In this document: positions 7,518 through 14,623 of the stretch, one piece after another | Numbering within the stretch: the first letter of the stretch is position 1 | Layout of the letters: each line of letters begins with the position of its first letter | NCBI GenBank assembly: GCA_022706165.1 | Contig: JAKJDA010000007.1 | Location: 5,540 to 20,820, forward strand | Direction of reading: 5' to 3' | DNA length: 15,281 nucleotides | From: Candidatus Hydrogenedentota bacterium | GTDB lineage: Bacteria > Hydrogenedentota > Hydrogenedentia > Hydrogenedentales > SLHB01 | The notes under the pieces: generated by a model | Databases searched by the model: none | What the model was told of the DNA's origin: nothing | Seen by the model: only the letters and a program-made list of their open reading frames with translations | Program-made: the position numbers and the translations under genes

Positions 7518-9055
7518 TAGCCGACACTCCCTTCCAGACTGACTCCGAGCAACTTGGTGGCTTCGACGGCAAACTCCATCGGCAGGTGCTCGAACACTTC
7601 TTTGCAAAAACCGTTAATCACCATCGATATCGCGTCTTCTTGGCTGATGCCGCGTTGCTTGCAGTAGAACAATTGGTCTTCGCTGATCTTTGAGGTCGAG
7701 GCCTCGTGTTCTACATGCGCCGTCGGGTTTTTCACCTCGATATACGGGAACGTGTGCGCGCCGCATTGATCGCCGATGAGGAGCGAATCGCATTGCGTGT
7801 AGTTGCGCGCGTTGTGGGCCTTCGGCATGACCTTGATCTGGCCGCGGTAGCTGTTGTTGCCGTTGCGCGCAGAGATGGTTTTCGAGATCACCGTGCTGCG
7901 CGTGTTCGCGCCGAGATGGATCATCTTCGTGCCGGTGTCGGCCTGTTGGTAATTCGTGCTCAACGCCACCGAATAAAATTCGCCAATCGAGTTCTCGCCC
8001 TGCAGGAGGCAGCCGGGGTATTTCCAGGTGATCGCGGAACCCGTCTCCACCTGCGTCCACGAGATATGTGAATTGCGCCCGGCGCACTTGCCGCGCTTCG
8101 TCACGAAATTGTAGATGCCGCCCTTGCCGTCCCTATCGCCCGCATACCAGTTCTGCACGGTCGAGTAGTTGATCGTCGCATCGTCCAGCGCGACCAACTC
8201 GACGACCGCCGCGTGCAATTGATTCTCGTCGCGTTGCGGCGCCGTGCAGCCTTCAAGGTAGTTCACCGAAGCGCCCTCCGCGGCGACGATGAGCGTGCGC
8301 TCGAACTGACCGGTCTCCGCAGCGTTGATGCGGAAATACGTGGACAAATCCATCGGGCACTTTACGCCCTTCGGCACGAAACAGAACGATCCGTCGCTGA
8401 AGACAGCCGAGTTCAACGCCGCGAAAAAATTGTCGGCATACGGCACCACCGATCCCAGATGCTCGCGCACCAAGTCCGGATGTTCCTTCACGGCTTCGGA
8501 GAAGGAACAGAAGATAATCCCCTTTTTCGCAAGGATGTCCTTGTGGGTCGTGGCAACGGACACGCTGTCGAACACCGCGTCGACCGCCACGCCCGACAAC
8601 CGTTTTTGTTCCTCCAGCGGAATGCCCAGTTTGTCGAACGTCTGGAGCAGTTTTTGGTCGACGTCATCGAGACTGCTCAGCGGCGCGGCCTTGCGCTTCG
8701 GCGCAGCGTAGTAGCGCTGATGCTGGTAGTCGATGGCGGGATAGTGGACATTCGCCCACGTCGGTTCGGTCATCGTCTGCCAATGCCGGAACGCCTTCAA
8801 CCGCCACTCGAGCAACCACTCCGGTTCTTCCTTTTTGGCAGAAATTAGCCGAACCGTGTCCTCCGTCAAACCGCGCTCGATAACGTCCTGCTCAATCTCC
8901 GTCACCCAACCGTGCTTGTACTGCTGATTGGCAAGCTCCTCGAGTTCGCGCGTGCTCTGCTCCACGCGCGTTCCGGAGTACGTGTCGTTTCCCGAAGGCG
9001 GCTTTTGGGCGCGCGCATCGGCGTTCTCTTGATTTGAACCCGCAACGGACGGCAT
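7517..9055 (-). CDS. sufB: SufB, Fe-S cluster scaffold subunit
   Basis: SufB is the main scaffold subunit of SufBC2D: it receives sulfur and holds the nascent cluster. The protein has 512 residues, slightly long because of a polar, low-complexity N-terminal stretch of about 35 residues before the conserved part. Family blocks are [21 protein letters not shown] (within 201-221), [21 protein letters not shown] (within 225-244), [20 protein letters not shown] (within 301-320), and the C-terminal [18 protein letters not shown]422 in that last block matches the essential cysteine of E. coli SufB, and E449 lies in HVEHEAST. The ATG start has GAGG six bases upstream. It is the first gene of the operon, coupled to sufC by TAATG. 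A run of eight G on the plus strand (9077-9084) lies in its leader. No Rrf2-type regulator gene is adjacent. Confidence 0.97.
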   Translation of the reverse strand: MPSVAGSNQENADARAQKPPSGNDTYSGTRVEQSTRELEELANQQYKHGWVTEIEQDVIERGLTEDTVRLISAKKEEPEWLLEWRLKAFRHWQTMTEPTWANVHYPAIDYQHQRYYAAPKRKAAPLSSLDDVDQKLLQTFDKLGIPLEEQKRLSGVAVDAVFDSVSVATTHKDILAKKGIIFCSFSEAVKEHPDLVREHLGSVVPYADNFFAALNSAVFSDGSFCFVPKGVKCPMDLSTYFRINAAETGQFERTLIVAAEGASVNYLEGCTAPQRDENQLHAAVVELVALDDATINYSTVQNWYAGDRDGKGGIYNFVTKRGKCAGRNSHISWTQVETGSAITWKYPGCLLQGENSIGEFYSVALSTNYQQADTGTKMIHLGANTRSTVISKTISARNGNNSYRGQIKVMPKAHNARNYTQCDSLLIGDQCGAHTFPYIEVKNPTAHVEHEASTSKISEDQLFYCKQRGISQEDAISMVINGFCKEVFEHLPMEFAVEATKLLGVSLEGSVG

Positions 9056-9604
9056 GGACTACCTCTACTTCCTTTTGGGGGGGGTGTAGACTCCGCTTAT
9101 CCTTGTTCCCGGCGAAACATCTCCCGGAGGGGCGGTTTCCCTTTCCTCGCCCGCGCTTTTTGATACGATCGTGCGCATAGGGGCAACAAGCGATCAACCG
9201 TCGGCATTCCCTCCATAACCGCAGGAAAAGGAAGGATTTCCAGAGGCCTGGCCTGGAAAGCGCGACTTGCCCGCCCTGCTCGCGGGGAAACCCGCTCCGG
9301 GATGCTTATTGGCTCCTGCGGCCCCTACAGCGAGGCAATCGCGCATTTTTCGCATTGCTCGGACGGACGACCTGGATGCGCTCCCGTTCAAGCATTGGGG
9401 CGCAGCGGGAGCGATTTGCTCCAACACGATGTTCCGCGAGACCTCTGTCTTCGGCAAACGTTTCATCGCGGGCAACGGCCCCCACGCACGAACCTGCCGA
9501 GTATACCGAACCTTCGGGAGCAATAAAAGCCCCCTTGCCTGCCGCGCCCCGGTCCTGCACATTTCTCTTGCGCCGCGAAGTCAAAACCGGTATCGTTTGG
9601 CGCC
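9056..9604. other. Non-coding region between sufB and the CxxCxxCC gene
   Basis: These 549 bases have no convincing gene; short frames on both strands lack family resemblance and Shine-Dalgarno sites. Possible suf promoter elements on the minus strand are TTGTTG (9184-9189) and TATCAA (9160-9165), 18 bases apart, a weak match. A minus-strand TATACT lies near 9500 without a good -35. Compact hairpins are 9237-9259 (TTTCCAG/CTGGAAA), 9282-9295 (GCGGG-GAAA-CCCGC, a GNRA-type loop), 9335-9358 (GCAAT[C]GCG/CGCATTGC) and 9379-9413 (CGCTCCCG/CGGGAGCG). They could belong to a long suf leader or an unassigned RNA. Confidence 0.5.
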
Positions 9605-10180
9605 ATGGGAACGCATACCGTCCATTTTCGCTGTCATCACTGCGGCCACTGTTGCACCGATGTGGTGTGTCTGCCCACCCCGTGGGACGTCATCCGCATC
9701 GTCAAGCAGACCGGCCAAAACCCCTATGCCTTTTTGGCGTTTTTGACTCCGGAAGATGTCACCGGCGTCAACAAGAGCGACCCGACGTGGCTCGATTGCC
9801 AGGGGAAGCGCTATATCATGGCATTGCGGCGCGGTAAAAAGGGATGCTACTTTTTGCACCCGAAGACGCGATTTTGCACCGCCTACGAGGCGCGCCCCAT
9901 CTTGTGCCGCTTGTATCCGTTCAAGCTGCACGAAACGCGCGCGGGCGCATTCAAGGCGTTCAGTCTTCATACGGATGTGGGCTGTCCCCGGCATCGGGAC
10001 GGTCTCTACGAGACAGGGCCGTTGTATGCGTTGTATACGGCGGATTCCGCGCACCAGGAAGACTATGCGCGGTTGGTCGAGGTCTTCAACCGGCGGCGCT
10101 ATCCAGACAAACGCCCCGAGCATTTCGTGGAAATGTTCGTTACAGGCTTTTCCGATAGCATGACGCCCGCGAAAAGCTGA
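9605..10180 (+). CDS. YkgJ-type CxxCxxCC cysteine-cluster protein
   Basis: The 191-residue soluble protein belongs to the zinc/iron-chelating CxxCxxCC family (Pfam PF03692, from memory). The N-terminal motif is C10-x2-C13-x2-C16-C17. Partner cysteines are C81 (KKGCYFL), C91 and C101 in FCTAYEARPILCRLYPF, the typical second half of the family, and C127. These residues are expected to bind a metal or iron-sulfur cluster. The biochemical role of the family is poorly known. I chose ATG 9605 because it sits directly before the first cysteine motif, as is usual. No clear Shine-Dalgarno is visible upstream. The suf operon lies upstream in the opposite direction and would be a logical source of clusters, but this link is only suggestive. 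It is followed by an A+T-rich region and a separate promoter, so it is probably monocistronic. Confidence 0.88.
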   Translation: MGTHTVHFRCHHCGHCCTDVVCLPTPWDVIRIVKQTGQNPYAFLAFLTPEDVTGVNKSDPTWLDCQGKRYIMALRRGKKGCYFLHPKTRFCTAYEARPILCRLYPFKLHETRAGAFKAFSLHTDVGCPRHRDGLYETGPLYALYTADSAHQEDYARLVEVFNRRRYPDKRPEHFVEMFVTGFSDSMTPAKS

Positions 10181-10203
10181 ATACATCCGTATTGTATAGG
10201 CCG

Positions 10204-10256
10204 CAAAAAATAAATTATTTCAATTATTGCTATTATTTCATTACATATAAGCGCTT
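10204..10256 (+). promoter_or_regulatory. A+T-rich UP-like element
   Basis: About 50 bases made almost entirely of A and T lie immediately upstream of the promoter at 10263, in sharp contrast with the G+C-rich surroundings. It contains an A6 tract and phased A/T runs such as AAATAAATTATTT. The position, roughly -40 to -95 relative to the predicted start, fits an UP element that binds the RNA polymerase alpha subunit, as seen at rRNA and other very strong promoters. A nucleoid-protein binding site is an alternative. Confidence 0.5.
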
Positions 10257-10262
10257 TTGGGG

Positions 10263-10291
10263 TTGACTTGAGCGCGAGGTCGTGGTATAGT
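10263..10291 (+). promoter_or_regulatory. Strong sigma70-like promoter for the structured RNA / M23 gene
   Basis: TTGACT (10263-10268) and TATAGT (10286-10291) each match the consensus hexamer at 5 of 6 positions and are exactly 17 bases apart. An A+T-rich stretch lies upstream. The predicted start is about 10297-10299, at the base of the first hairpin of the structured RNA. This is the best promoter in the window. Confidence 0.8.
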
Positions 10292-10294
10292 CCG

Positions 10295-10562
10295 GCGTCT
10301 TGGGCGGGAACCCAAGACGCGATGCAGGTATAAAGACAAGAGCACCTGTCGTTCTTCCAACGTGGAAGGAAAGCATGTCCAAGGTGCGGCTTTGGATGTG
10401 CCGACAAAGGAGCGCCATCGGGGAACTTCTGGTATAGAAGTTTGTGCCTCGAGGGGGAGTTCGGGAACCTGTCGTATAGGAAGGGCAAGCGCCGTTCCGC
10501 GCGGATGGGTCCGAAAGAAGTCTATCCGGAGCCCGGATAGTTTCCCCGCGAGGAGCGGCGCT
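10295..10562 (+). ncRNA. Unassigned structured RNA (leader of the M23 gene or independent small RNA)
   Basis: The promoter just upstream would make an RNA that starts in a perfect 10-bp hairpin (10295-10304/10311-10320, loop CGGGAA). More helices follow: CAGGT/ACCTG (10325-10329/10344-10348); TTCTTCCA/TGGAAGGA (10352-10359/10363-10370); GGTGC/GCGCC enclosing CTTTG/CAAAG across a GG/GA internal loop (10383-10416); TCGGGG/CCTCGA (10418-10423/10447-10452) around AACTTCT/AGAAGTT (10424-10430/10436-10442). Finally a 17-position helix with one mismatch (10488-10504/10546-10562) encloses CTATCCGG/CCGGATAG (10522-10529/10533-10540). GGGAAC-N6-TATAG occurs twice, 42 nt apart (10421 and 10463). The last helix ends 19 bases before the M23 start codon. 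I see no hallmark of RNase P, tmRNA, SRP RNA, 6S RNA or a riboswitch I know. It may be a cis leader or a separate abundant RNA; no good terminator is visible. Confidence 0.6.
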
Positions 10563-10581
10563 CCTGGAGAGACCGCCTACG

Positions 10582-11601
10582 ATGAAGAAATGGACCGTCA
10601 TGCTCGTCCCCCAAGGCCAAGGGGTTACGCGAACGCTCCACTTGTACTCGTTTCAACTGTGGCTATTCATTGTCATTCTCCTCGGGCTGGCGTTTACGTC
10701 GGCGTTTTTCTTCCAATGGTTTCAAGCGGCGCAGACGCATGCGCGCATTCTGGAAAAGAGCAATCACGAATTGGCTCGGGCGCGCTCCGAAGCGCCTGCG
10801 ACAACGACGGGTCTCACCGACGAAGAACGCGCGGAAATCGAGCGCCGGGTCCGGGCCGAGTACGAAGAGCAGAATGCGGTGGTTGCTCGCGAATTGAGCG
10901 AATTGCGCGATTTGGAGGATAGCATTCGCCGGGTGCAGAAGCTTCCGCCCAAGATCAAGCATCCGTACGGCGTCATGATGAACATGACTCCCGGGAAAGA
11001 GAACAACGGCAAGGGCGGTCCGTTGGACGGCGGCGGTCCGTTGCCGGCGCAGACGGCATCGGACGATATGATGGGGCCGCCGCAGCTTATCTACGGTCTT
11101 TCCCGGCCCCCGGCGGATCTCATCATTCAGGAAATCAATCTGCGCACGGAGAGTTTGCGCGAGTTGTTGACCGCGATGGACGCCAAGCGCGATCGGATCG
11201 AACGCACGCCGCTTGGCTGGCCCGTTCTCAGCCGCCAACGCCAGATCAGTTCGGGGTTCGGCCTGCGTTTCGATCCGTTCACGCATCGGCTTTCGCGGCA
11301 TGAAGGCCTCGATATTCGCGCGCCGTACGGGACCAAGATTTATGCCGTCGCGCGCGGCGTCGTCGTCACGTCCGCCTACGACGGCGACTACGGCAATGTT
11401 GTGGTTATCCGTCACGGAGACGGATTCGAGACGTTGTACGGTCACATGAGCGAGCGTCTTGCCAAGCCGGGGCAGGAAGTGGGGCGCGGCGACGTGATCG
11501 GCTTGGTGGGAAGCACGGGCCGCAGCACCGGAAATCACTGTCACTACGAAGTGCGCCTCAGCGGCGTCGCGGTTGATCCGGAAAATTATCTGGGCAACTA
11601 A
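10582..11601 (+). CDS. Membrane-anchored M23 (LytM-type) peptidoglycan peptidase
   Basis: A zinc endopeptidase expected to cut peptidoglycan cross-links in the periplasm. The protein has 339 residues: a short basic cytoplasmic N-terminus, one membrane segment (about 22-46), a charged coiled-coil-like region (about 52-120), a Gly/Pro-rich linker (about 135-165), and the M23 domain (about 212-338). The zinc ligands are visible as H240 and D244 (RHEGLD) and H321 within HCH (H319-H321); H288 lies in LYGHMS. All expected residues are present, so it looks active rather than a degenerate LytM activator. The start is ATG 10582 with GGAGAG ten bases upstream. The structured RNA lies just ahead and may control it. 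It is followed by a bactofilin gene, a pairing known from cell-shape loci such as csd1/ccmA in Helicobacter. Confidence 0.93.
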   Translation: MKKWTVMLVPQGQGVTRTLHLYSFQLWLFIVILLGLAFTSAFFFQWFQAAQTHARILEKSNHELARARSEAPATTTGLTDEERAEIERRVRAEYEEQNAVVARELSELRDLEDSIRRVQKLPPKIKHPYGVMMNMTPGKENNGKGGPLDGGGPLPAQTASDDMMGPPQLIYGLSRPPADLIIQEINLRTESLRELLTAMDAKRDRIERTPLGWPVLSRQRQISSGFGLRFDPFTHRLSRHEGLDIRAPYGTKIYAVARGVVVTSAYDGDYGNVVVIRHGDGFETLYGHMSERLAKPGQEVGRGDVIGLVGSTGRSTGNHCHYEVRLSGVAVDPENYLGN

Positions 11602-11651
11602 GGCCTTACTAGCGCCGGGCGGTCCATCTAAGGTATCATGCCCCTCGACGT

Positions 11652-11675
11652 CGCCCCCAATCCGGATTGGGGGCG
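11652..11675. promoter_or_regulatory. Perfect 24-bp palindrome upstream of the bactofilin gene
   Basis: Half-site CGCCCCCAATCC is followed directly by its exact reverse complement. As RNA it folds into a 10-bp stem with a CCGG loop. It lies 50 bases after the M23 stop and about 21 bases before the bactofilin start, ahead of the AGAGGA Shine-Dalgarno. There is no U-tract after it, so it is a poor intrinsic terminator. An operator for a dimeric regulator or an mRNA processing/stability hairpin are the alternatives. Confidence 0.6.
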
Positions 11676-11696
11676 CTTCATTAGAGGAAACGCGCC

Positions 11697-12110
11697 ATGC
11701 TCGATTCAGGACGAAAACGAAATTACAGCGAGACGAAAGTCGTCACCATTATCGGTCAGGGCACGACCGTGGTCGGCGAAGTCAAATCCACCGGCACGAT
11801 CCGCGTGGAAGGATCCGTTTCCGGCTGCATCCACTGCGATGACTCCATCGTGATCCAGGAAACCGGCAAGGTCAAGGCCGATCTTGTCGCCGGCCAGATC
11901 GCCATTAGCGGCGAGGTGGAGGGCAACGTTTTCGCCCATGAACGTCTCGAGATATCGTCCAAAGGCAAGCTTATCGGAGATATCACCATCACCGCCCCGC
12001 GTCTCAGCATTGACGAGGGCGTCGTTTTCGAGGGCCGTTGCACCATGAAGGCGCCCGGCCAAGTCAAGCCGTCCGTTTCGGGCGCGCCTGCTCCATCCGC
12101 CGCCGAATAG
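11697..12110 (+). CDS. Bactofilin family cytoskeletal protein
   Basis: Bactofilins polymerise without nucleotide into filaments, often on the inner face of the cytoplasmic membrane, and localise peptidoglycan enzymes or control cell shape. The protein has 137 residues, a usual size. A short polar tail (1-15) precedes a right-handed beta-helix core (about 16-118). The core is made of repeated hydrophobic/glycine turns such as TIRVEGSVSG, IVIQETGKVKADL, IAISGEVEGNV, LEISSKGKLIGDI and LSIDEGVVFEGR (Pfam PF04519 pattern). A Pro/Ala/Ser-rich tail ends the protein. I chose ATG 11697 for its AGAGGA site eight bases upstream; the frame opens further upstream only through the palindrome. The adjacent M23 gene supports a role in wall remodelling. 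Confidence 0.92.
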   Translation: MLDSGRKRNYSETKVVTIIGQGTTVVGEVKSTGTIRVEGSVSGCIHCDDSIVIQETGKVKADLVAGQIAISGEVEGNVFAHERLEISSKGKLIGDITITAPRLSIDEGVVFEGRCTMKAPGQVKPSVSGAPAPSAAE

Positions 12111-12168
12111 GATCGCCATTCCGCCGCGCACATTGTTTCGGCTGATCGGTTGAGAGGAGCCCATCGGC

Positions 12169-14598
12169 ATGGCATCGCACTCTTCCCCAGATCGTCGGCG
12201 TCCCGTGGCCCCGTTGTTGCCGCGCAAGGCGCGTCTGGCTGCATGGAAATCGGGCGCCAAGCCGGAATTGCTCGCTCCGGCGGGGCGCATCGAGACCTTC
12301 TTCGCCGCGCTTGCCGCAGGCGCGGACGCGGTGTACGTTGGCGCGCAAAATTTCAATGCACGGTTGCGGGCAGCCAATTTCTCGATGGACGATATCGCGC
12401 GCATGACGGCGTTTGCGCATGCGCAAGGGCGGCGGCTGTACGTGACGCTCAACACGCTCGTCCGCCAAGATGAGTTGCCCGAGCTTGTGCGGACGCTCGA
12501 CGCCTTGCGCCGCATCCAACCGGACGCGCTGATCGTTCAGGACCTCGGCGTCTACCGCCTTGCGCGAAAACTGGCTCCGGAAATGCCGCTGCATGCGTCG
12601 ACGCAGATGACCATTCATAATCTCGACGGCGCGTTGCAGGCGCAACGGATGGGGTTGGAACGCGTCATCCTCGCGCGCGAGCTCACCTTGGACGAAATCC
12701 GGAACATCCGCGCGTCGTGCACCATCGAACTCGAAACCTTCGTTCACGGGGCGCACTGCTACTCGATTTCGGGTCAGTGTCTGTTCAGCAGCTACGCGCA
12801 CGGCAGAAGCGCAAACCGCGGGCGCTGCATGCAGCCATGCCGGCGCGCTTTCGCGACAGGAAACGGGGAGGCGGGAAACGAGCAGGCGCTTTTTTCCATG
12901 CGCGACTTGAATGCCGGTCCGGTTTTGGAGCAACTCATTCCCTGCGGCATCCGCTCCTTCAAAATCGAAGGCCGCCTGAAGCCCGCGGAGACCATCGCGC
13001 AGACGGTTCGGGCGTATCGCCTCTTGGTTGACGCATATCCGAGAATCACCGCGGAGATCATCGACGAAGCAAAGCGCTGTTTCGATCGCGCGGTGGGGCG
13101 TGAACGAAGCGCCGGTTTCTATGTGTCCGCGGAGCCGGCGCATATCCTGGGCGACCCCGCCGAGACGCAGAGCGGCCGGGCGCTGGGCGAAGCGCTGCCT
13201 GGCAAGCATGGACGGTTTGGGCTGATTCCGAGCGCGCCCGTGAAAGCGGGAGACCGTTTGCGCGTGCAGATAAGGCCGAACGAGGCCCCGCGCGGATTCG
13301 TCGTGCGCGATCTGCGTCTCGAAGACCGCGTCATCAAGCGATGCCACGCGGGCCAGCGCGTGGAGCTCGAAGCCCCGTTTGTCGTTCCGGCGGGCTCTCG
13401 GGTGATTAAGGCGGCGGATGCGGACGCAGTCGAACGCGGCGCCGCGCGGCTGTTCGACCGGCAGTGGGCCGAGGCAACGGCGCGGTCCAAGACGGCGTTT
13501 GCCGCGTGGCTGAGCCCCGGTGGGCGCAACGACCTTGCGCTGAAGGTCACCGCGGGCGCCGAGTCATTTCGCGTGAATCAACGGCAAACGTGGGCCGGCG
13601 CCATCCCGTTACAGGACGCATTGCGCGTGTTGCGCACGGGCAGCGAGGCGTTTGCGGTCCGCCTCGACGTTGGGGTGGGGCCGGAGATGGACCCGGAAGT
13701 GCGCGTTGGCATGACCGAATGGGAGGCGTTTCGCGATCGTGCATTGGCGCAGTTGACGGATGCGCTGGATCGGCAGCGAGACGCAGTTTTGGAGGAGGTC
13801 TGCCAGGCGGCGAACGAGGCGCCTGCGGCCGAAACGCGCACCATGATACGGCTGAACGCGTTCGCGGACGTGGCTTCGCTGGGCGACGAGGGGGCGGGGT
13901 GCGATGTGGTCCTGCCATTGCGCGACGTGGAGAATCACGAGTTCCGGCGTTTTGCGCGCACGTCCAGCCATCGCGAACGGCTTGTGTTGGCGCTGCCGAC
14001 GTTTCAGTTTACGACGGATGATCGCGCGCATGCCGCCGAGCGGATCCGCCAGGCGCTCGCGCTGGGTCTGCGTCGGTTCGAGGCGTCGAACCTGGCGCAT
14101 TTTCAGCTCTTGCATGCAACCGGACGCCGCAATCTGTTCGTGATGACCGCGCCGGGCATTGGGTGTCTCAATGCGGCGTGTCACGCGCAACTGCGCGAAC
14201 TTGGCGCGGATGTCGTGACGTACAGCATCGAAGGCGACGCCGAAGGGCTTGCGGGGCTTCTTCGATGCGCGCCCCCGGCGCAGACGGCCGTGTGCGTGTA
14301 CGGGCACGCGCCGTTGTTTCAATCGCGCGTTCCGGCGCCGCCCGACGGCGAATACCGGCTCCAGACGCCTCGCTTGCGCGTGCGGGTCGAGCGTCGCGAA
14401 GGCATCGTCACCGTGACCCCCGCACAGCCGTTCCACCTGCGCAAGCACGTCTCCGGCTTGCGCGCGCAAGGCGTGTACGCGCTGGTATACGATCTAACGC
14501 TCGACCCCGATCCGCTTCGCGCCATGCGCCGCGCGCTGGCCGCCGAGGATCCCGAAGCGGCCGCGTCCACCTTCAATTTCGAGCGGCATCTCGAGTGA
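12169..14598 (+). CDS. Long U32-family protein (RlhA/YhbU-like, with C-terminal extension)
   Basis: The 809-residue protein starts with the U32 domain: KPELLAPAGRIETFFAALAAGADAVYVG (about 31-58), then a TIM-barrel-like region. The family signature ETFVHGAHCYSISGQCLFSS lies around 189-208. Four cysteines, C197, C204, C220 and C224 (the last two in RGRCMQPCRR), match the iron-sulfur ligands proposed for RlhA and TrhP. Those enzymes hydroxylate 23S rRNA C2501 and tRNA U34, respectively, using prephenate-derived chemistry. FKIEGRLKP (about 264-272) is another family mark. The C-terminal half of roughly 450 residues corresponds to the extension of long RlhA-type members (DUF3656 region). RNA hydroxylation is therefore the best guess, despite the historical name collagenase-like peptidase. 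The start ATG 12169 has an AGGAG site ten bases upstream and follows the bactofilin stop by 58 bases, so cotranscription is likely. Confidence 0.88.
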   Translation: MASHSSPDRRRPVAPLLPRKARLAAWKSGAKPELLAPAGRIETFFAALAAGADAVYVGAQNFNARLRAANFSMDDIARMTAFAHAQGRRLYVTLNTLVRQDELPELVRTLDALRRIQPDALIVQDLGVYRLARKLAPEMPLHASTQMTIHNLDGALQAQRMGLERVILARELTLDEIRNIRASCTIELETFVHGAHCYSISGQCLFSSYAHGRSANRGRCMQPCRRAFATGNGEAGNEQALFSMRDLNAGPVLEQLIPCGIRSFKIEGRLKPAETIAQTVRAYRLLVDAYPRITAEIIDEAKRCFDRAVGRERSAGFYVSAEPAHILGDPAETQSGRALGEALPGKHGRFGLIPSAPVKAGDRLRVQIRPNEAPRGFVVRDLRLEDRVIKRCHAGQRVELEAPFVVPAGSRVIKAADADAVERGAARLFDRQWAEATARSKTAFAAWLSPGGRNDLALKVTAGAESFRVNQRQTWAGAIPLQDALRVLRTGSEAFAVRLDVGVGPEMDPEVRVGMTEWEAFRDRALAQLTDALDRQRDAVLEEVCQAANEAPAAETRTMIRLNAFADVASLGDEGAGCDVVLPLRDVENHEFRRFARTSSHRERLVLALPTFQFTTDDRAHAAERIRQALALGLRRFEASNLAHFQLLHATGRRNLFVMTAPGIGCLNAACHAQLRELGADVVTYSIEGDAEGLAGLLRCAPPAQTAVCVYGHAPLFQSRVPAPPDGEYRLQTPRLRVRVERREGIVTVTPAQPFHLRKHVSGLRAQGVYALVYDLTLDPDPLRAMRRALAAEDPEAAASTFNFERHLE

Positions 14599-14604
14599 CG
14601 CGCT

Positions 14605-14623
14605 CGGGACGCGGCGCGTCCCG
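14605..14623. terminator. Hairpin between convergent genes, possible bidirectional terminator
   Basis: CGGGACGC (14605-14612) and GCGTCCCG (14616-14623) form a perfect 8-bp stem with loop GGC. It fills the 25-base gap between the stop of the U32 gene and the stop of the convergent minus-strand gene. On the plus strand it is followed by TTATT, a weak U-tract; on the minus strand there is none. Confidence 0.5.

Noticed and set aside
9194..9562. 122-codon minus-strand gene upstream of sufB
   Set aside because: No Shine-Dalgarno, no recognisable domain and low-complexity composition; overlapping frames on the other strand are equally long, as expected of non-coding G+C-rich DNA.
10522..10545. 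Intrinsic terminator formed by the CTATCCGG/CCGGATAG hairpin
   Set aside because: It is followed by only three T residues and then C-rich sequence, and the hairpin is nested inside a longer helix.
10295..10562. CsrB-like sponge RNA, because of many GGA triplets, some in loops
   Set aside because: GGA is also common in purine-rich sequence here, and most copies are within stems rather than in repeated AGGA/AGGGA loops. No csrA gene is visible to support it.
10362..10922. 186-codon plus-strand frame across the structured RNA and the M23 N-terminus
   Set aside because: It overlaps the well-supported M23 gene in another frame and shows no family resemblance; its first half is explained by RNA pairing.
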